The position numbers and the translations under genes are program-made. Shown here piece by piece: positions 5,485-7,747 of a DNA stretch of 7,747 nt; the stretch's first letter is position 1; each line of letters begins with the position of its first letter. The notes below the pieces were generated by a model that saw only the letters and a list, made by a program, of their open reading frames with translations, was not told the origin of the DNA and made no database searches. Origin of the DNA: an uncultured archaeon (GTDB taxonomy: Archaea > Halobacteriota > Methanosarcinia > Methanosarcinales > Methanoperedenaceae). The DNA lies in contig CABMIA010000133.1 in NCBI GenBank assembly GCA_902386085.1, forward strand, positions 1 to 7,747. The letters run 5' to 3'.

Positions 5485-6127
5485 TTTCAGGGATAGAACC
5501 CATGCAGGAGAACTTCTTGCCGAAAAGCTCAAGTCACGCGCCGGGTCCTTCTCAAATCCCATAGTCCTTGCTATCCCATCGGGCGGTGTCCCTGTGGGAA
5601 TGGCAATCGCGAGAAAACTCGGTCTGCCCATGGATTTAATAATCGTCAGGAAAATCCCGGTCCCATACAATCCAGAAGCAGGTTTTGGTTCTATAAGCTG
5701 GGATGGGCAGGGGATGATCAACGAAAAGTTAGTCCATCAACTTCAATTGGATGAATCTGATATCCAGTCAGCGGTTGCAGAGGTCAAACGTGAACTTAAG
5801 AGACGGATGGAAAAATTCAGGGGTAACAAACCTTTTCCTGACCTGAGGGGCAGGACGGTAATAATTGTGGATGACGGACTGGCTTCGGGCTATACAATGC
5901 TCTCGGCCATAAGCTCGATACGAAAGTATTCTCCAGGCAGGATAATAGTTGCTGTTCCCACGGCTTCCAGGAATGCGGTGGATATCGTGAGCCCGCACAT
6001 TGATGAACTTTTTTGCCTGAACCTGAGAGATACTATGATATTTGCCGTGGCTGATGCGTATAAGGAATGGCACGACCTTACTGAGGAGGAAGTGCTGGCG
6101 ATGATTAGAAACTTTCAACAATCATAA
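5369..6127 (+). CDS. Predicted phosphoribosyltransferase with a chimeric N-terminus
   Basis: A type I phosphoribosyltransferase of the stand-alone COG1926-like group, whose substrate is unknown. The family normally starts close to FRDRTHAGELLAEKL, here residues 40-54. Then come LAIPSGGVPVGMAIARKL (67-84), VRKIPVPYNPEAGFGSIS (93-110) and the PRPP-binding loop VIIVDDGLASGYTM (164-177) with its paired aspartates; the C-terminal half is complete. The first ~38 residues do not belong to this family: residues 11-20 (VEGALLRMIV) are in frame with a dead O-methyltransferase remnant and the rest is that remnant out of frame. The native start appears lost at a deletion junction near 5482. Possible starts now are ATG 5369, ATG 5420 (AAGGTG at 5403-5408) or TTG 5456. 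Expression from the arsM operon is plausible. The enzyme core is intact; whether it is still well translated is open. Confidence 0.82.
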   Translation: MRIVSKKIGYVEGALLRMIVLAWLGQNAFLSSAPLQATVFRDRTHAGELLAEKLKSRAGSFSNPIVLAIPSGGVPVGMAIARKLGLPMDLIIVRKIPVPYNPEAGFGSISWDGQGMINEKLVHQLQLDESDIQSAVAEVKRELKRRMEKFRGNKPFPDLRGRTVIIVDDGLASGYTMLSAISSIRKYSPGRIIVAVPTASRNAVDIVSPHIDELFCLNLRDTMIFAVADAYKEWHDLTEEEVLAMIRNFQQS

Positions 6128-6131
6128 ACAA

Positions 6132-6138
6132 TTAAATA
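6132..6138 (+). promoter_or_regulatory. TATA box before the unknown gene at 6164
   Basis: TTAAATA within ACAATTAAATACC is centred about 29 bases before ATG 6164, in the 36-base gap after the phosphoribosyltransferase stop. There is no Shine-Dalgarno, so a leaderless or almost leaderless transcript is likely, starting a transcription unit separate from arsM. Confidence 0.5.
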
Positions 6139-6163
6139 CCAAAACATCCCATCAATCAAAACA

Positions 6164-6682
6164 ATGACGATCCAGATAGACGACCAGGGCTGGGGCACTC
6201 CAATCGGCGGAGTGGGCATAATCGTCCTGCGCAAGGAAACAGAGGAGATACACTACGACATCGTCCCGATCGAGGATTTCAATATTGACAAGTTTAAGAA
6301 GAAGACATATCTTTCAAGCGCCAGGGATATCGTTGAGCAGGGATTCATCAAAATGAATGTCACAAAAGAAGAGGAGATAGAGATCTGCTCAGGATCCATC
6401 CATGATAAGACGGCACAGTGGCTGAAAAATGAAGGTTATAATTTCAAGGTCATGAAAATCGACGGTCTTGCGCAGGAGAAGGGGGAAAAGCTGTTCATCG
6501 AGTACCTGCGAACGCTTGGGGTCCCGAATCCCCCTGCCATCGTTGAGGAAACCGTGGCTGAATACAAGGCGCAGTTCTTCTACCTCATGGACTGGGTAAG
6601 AAAAGACCCGCAAAAAAGGAAGCATCTTTGCAAGACAGGATGGAAATTTTTCATCAAATTCTTTAAAGAAAAGAACACTTGA
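6164..6682 (+). CDS. Conserved archaeal protein of unknown function, RNase H-like appearance
   Basis: A 172-residue soluble protein. It opens with IQIDDQGWGTPIGGVGIIV (3-21), a beta strand carrying two aspartates and a glycine-rich turn, followed by EEIHYDIVPIEDF (27-39), a second strand EEIEICSGSIHDK (70-82), a helix, and a strand-helix pair FKVMKIDGLAQEKGEKLFIEY (split at 94-114). Early acidic strand, alternating beta-alpha order and size recall an RNase H-like fold, and I recall similar DDxGWGxPxGG proteins in other archaea and bacteria without known function. The C-terminal ~35 residues (WVRKDPQKRKH ... KFFIKFFKEKN) are strongly basic and aromatic, suggesting nucleic-acid or membrane-surface contact. 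It has its own TATA box and is 10 bases ahead of an ITP/XTPase gene, so the two may be co-expressed. The fold assignment is tentative. Confidence 0.7.
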   Translation: MTIQIDDQGWGTPIGGVGIIVLRKETEEIHYDIVPIEDFNIDKFKKKTYLSSARDIVEQGFIKMNVTKEEEIEICSGSIHDKTAQWLKNEGYNFKVMKIDGLAQEKGEKLFIEYLRTLGVPNPPAIVEETVAEYKAQFFYLMDWVRKDPQKRKHLCKTGWKFFIKFFKEKNT

Positions 6683-6692
6683 GCAGCCTGCG

Positions 6693-7217
6693 ATGAAAAA
6701 AATCTATGTCGCCTCCCTGAACAGGAACAAGATAGATGCTGTTAAAGAAGTATTCGCAGGATATAATGTGGAAGGCTCTCACTGCAAATCAGGTGTAAGG
6801 GAACAGCCCCTGGGCCTTGGTGAGATCATTGAGGGTGCTATATTCAGGGCCAAAACGGTCTTCGGTAACTGCACTTATTCGGTGGGTATTGAAGACGGTA
6901 TAGCTCCTGTCCCGGGAACACTGAGCGGCCATATGAACTTTTGCTGCTGCGCCATTTTCGACGGCGAAAGGATATACCTCGGTCTCGGTCCTGCGTTTGA
7001 ATACCCGCCAGAGAGCACTGAAAAGGTCATAAATGAGGGAATAACTATCTCGCAGGCATTTTTGCCCGTTTCAGGCAAACCGGATATAGGGTATGAAGAA
7101 GGCATCATCGGTTTTCTCACCAGGGGAAAGATGAACCGGAAGGACTACACAAAAATCGCTGTTGAAATGGCAAGGATACAGATAGACAACGCAGAGCTGT
7201 ACGGTTTAAGGGCATGA
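6693..7217 (+). CDS. Inosine/xanthosine triphosphatase, DUF84/YjjX family
   Basis: A 174-residue enzyme predicted to hydrolyse ITP and XTP to the diphosphates, cleaning the nucleotide pool of deaminated purines, with Mg2+ as cofactor. Family marks: the N-terminal strand IYVASLNRNKIDAVKEVF (4-21) with the S-x-N-x-x-K substrate loop, SGVREQPLGLGEIIEGAIFR (33-52), the catalytic strand YSVGIEDGI (62-70; E67 and D68), and GIIGFLTRGKMNRKDYT (137-153) near the end. The length is normal for the family. A run of three cysteines (84-86, NFCCCAIFDG) stands in a strand that is usually hydrophobic; its meaning is unknown. The gene starts 10 bases after the unknown gene at 6164 without a clear Shine-Dalgarno, and its TGA overlaps the ATG of the following transporter gene, so the three are probably one transcript. 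Confidence 0.9.
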   Translation: MKKIYVASLNRNKIDAVKEVFAGYNVEGSHCKSGVREQPLGLGEIIEGAIFRAKTVFGNCTYSVGIEDGIAPVPGTLSGHMNFCCCAIFDGERIYLGLGPAFEYPPESTEKVINEGITISQAFLPVSGKPDIGYEEGIIGFLTRGKMNRKDYTKIAVEMARIQIDNAELYGLRA

Positions 7218-7747
7218 ATTACAAATGGGTCGCGATGTTAACGGTATCTGTGGGCGTTTTTATGGCTACCCTTGACGGGAGTATAGTGAACATAGCCCTT
7301 CCGACGCTAACCACCTATTTTTCAACAGGTATTACAACCATCGAATGGGTCATTATCGCCTATCTTCTCACGATCACAAGCCTGCTGCTCAGCATAGGGA
7401 GGCTTTCAGACATCGTAGGAAGAAAACCTGTTTTCGCGCTTGGGTTTTTGATCTTTTCCGCAGGCTCTCTCCTGTGCGCCCTTTCATGGAGTGCGGAACA
7501 GCTTATATTTTTCAGGGTAATCCAGGGAATCGGCGCTGCCATGGTCATGGCGAATGGGGCTGCCATAGTTACGCATGCATTTCCTGACGGTGAAAGGGGA
7601 AAAGCGCTTGGGTTACTTGGAAGTGTGGTCGCCGTGGGGTGGATGGCAGGCCCCGGGCTTGGAGGATTTATGATCGAAAGCTTAAGCTGGCGATCGATAT
7701 TTTATGTCAATGTACCTATCGGGATAATTGGTGCAATTGCAGTATCC
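7214..7747 (+). CDS. MFS transporter, DHA2 (EmrB/QacA-like) family, 5' part
   Basis: The frame opens at ATG 7214, which overlaps the upstream stop as ATGA, and stays open for 178 codons to the window end, so the 3' part is missing. Helix 1 (5-29) contains the DHA2-type MATLDGSIVNIALPTL with D21, the membrane-embedded aspartate of 14-helix drug/proton antiporters. WVIIAYLLTI (45-54) begins helix 2, GRLSDIVGRKPVF (62-74) is MFS motif A in the first cytoplasmic loop, FFRVIQGIGAAM (99-110) is motif B, and GLLGSVVAVGWMAGPGLGG (133-151) is the antiporter motif C. WRSIFYVNVPIG (159-170) follows, as in EmrB/QacA. It is an inner-membrane proton-driven exporter; the substrate cannot be read from sequence. 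Stop-start overlap indicates translation coupled to the ITP/XTPase gene. A link to arsenic export is not supported. Confidence 0.92.
   Translation, partial: MNYKWVAMLTVSVGVFMATLDGSIVNIALPTLTTYFSTGITTIEWVIIAYLLTITSLLLSIGRLSDIVGRKPVFALGFLIFSAGSLLCALSWSAEQLIFFRVIQGIGAAMVMANGAAIVTHAFPDGERGKALGLLGSVVAVGWMAGPGLGGFMIESLSWRSIFYVNVPIGIIGAIAVS

Noticed and set aside
7345..7587. 80-codon + strand frame near the window end
   Set aside because: It is out of frame within the MFS transporter gene, whose own frame stays open from 7214 to 7747 with all family motifs.
1..7747. tRNA/rRNA genes, CRISPR arrays, insertion sequences, att sites
   Set aside because: No cloverleaf with a T-loop GGTTC-type signature, no regularly spaced long repeats, no transposase or integrase motifs were seen by eye.

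Overview
The window looks archaeal, most likely from a methanogen or anaerobic methanotroph of the Methanosarcinales type; a Methanoperedens-like organism is possible but cannot be proved here. Three genes are preceded by archaeal A/T-rich BRE/TATA elements 26-38 bp upstream of the start, two of them placed so that the mRNA would be leaderless or nearly so. The gene families also fit: a HerA-type ATPase, an AbrB-domain protein with paired cysteines next to arsM, a DUF84 ITP/XTPase and a small DPM/ALG5-like glycosyltransferase. All intact genes are on the + strand.

Layout. (1) 3-371: the 3' end of a TPR protein. (2) 390-2371: an FAD-dependent oxidoreductase of the amine-oxidase/protoporphyrinogen-oxidase fold, overlapping a family 2 glycosyltransferase, probably a translationally coupled pair for polyprenyl-sugar or cell-surface glycan work. 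The glycosyltransferase has a perfect Shine-Dalgarno placed before an ATA codon instead of ATG. (3) 2531-4105: an A+T-rich, stand-alone HerA/DUF87 ATPase with its own promoter, a winged-helix segment and a duplicated C-terminal module. (4) 4106-5326: an arsenic-type operon. A promoter embedded in a cluster of TCTGAA/TTCAGA half-sites drives a small AbrB-domain protein with CC pairs, then arsM, whose N-terminus carries a very similar CC...CC tag. (5) 5328-6127: a decayed remnant of an O-methyltransferase gene, whose SAM motif I is still readable, fused by deletion to the front of a phosphoribosyltransferase gene. (6) 6164-7747: a conserved protein of unknown function with its own TATA box, a DUF84 inosine/xanthosine triphosphatase, and the start of a DHA2-family MFS exporter whose ATG overlaps the upstream stop codon.

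How the genes work together. The clearest unit is AbrB-CC plus ArsM. I infer that the small protein is a thiol-based metal(loid) sensor or partner that binds the repeated operator, and that ArsM methylates As(III) using SAM. The hidden methyltransferase remnant suggests that the arsM operon once had a further SAM-dependent enzyme, and that a deletion replaced most of it and left the phosphoribosyltransferase with a makeshift start. No RNA genes, CRISPR arrays, insertion sequences or clear terminators were seen. No stretch above 300 bases lacks a gene; the longest gap, 2372-2530, is described below.
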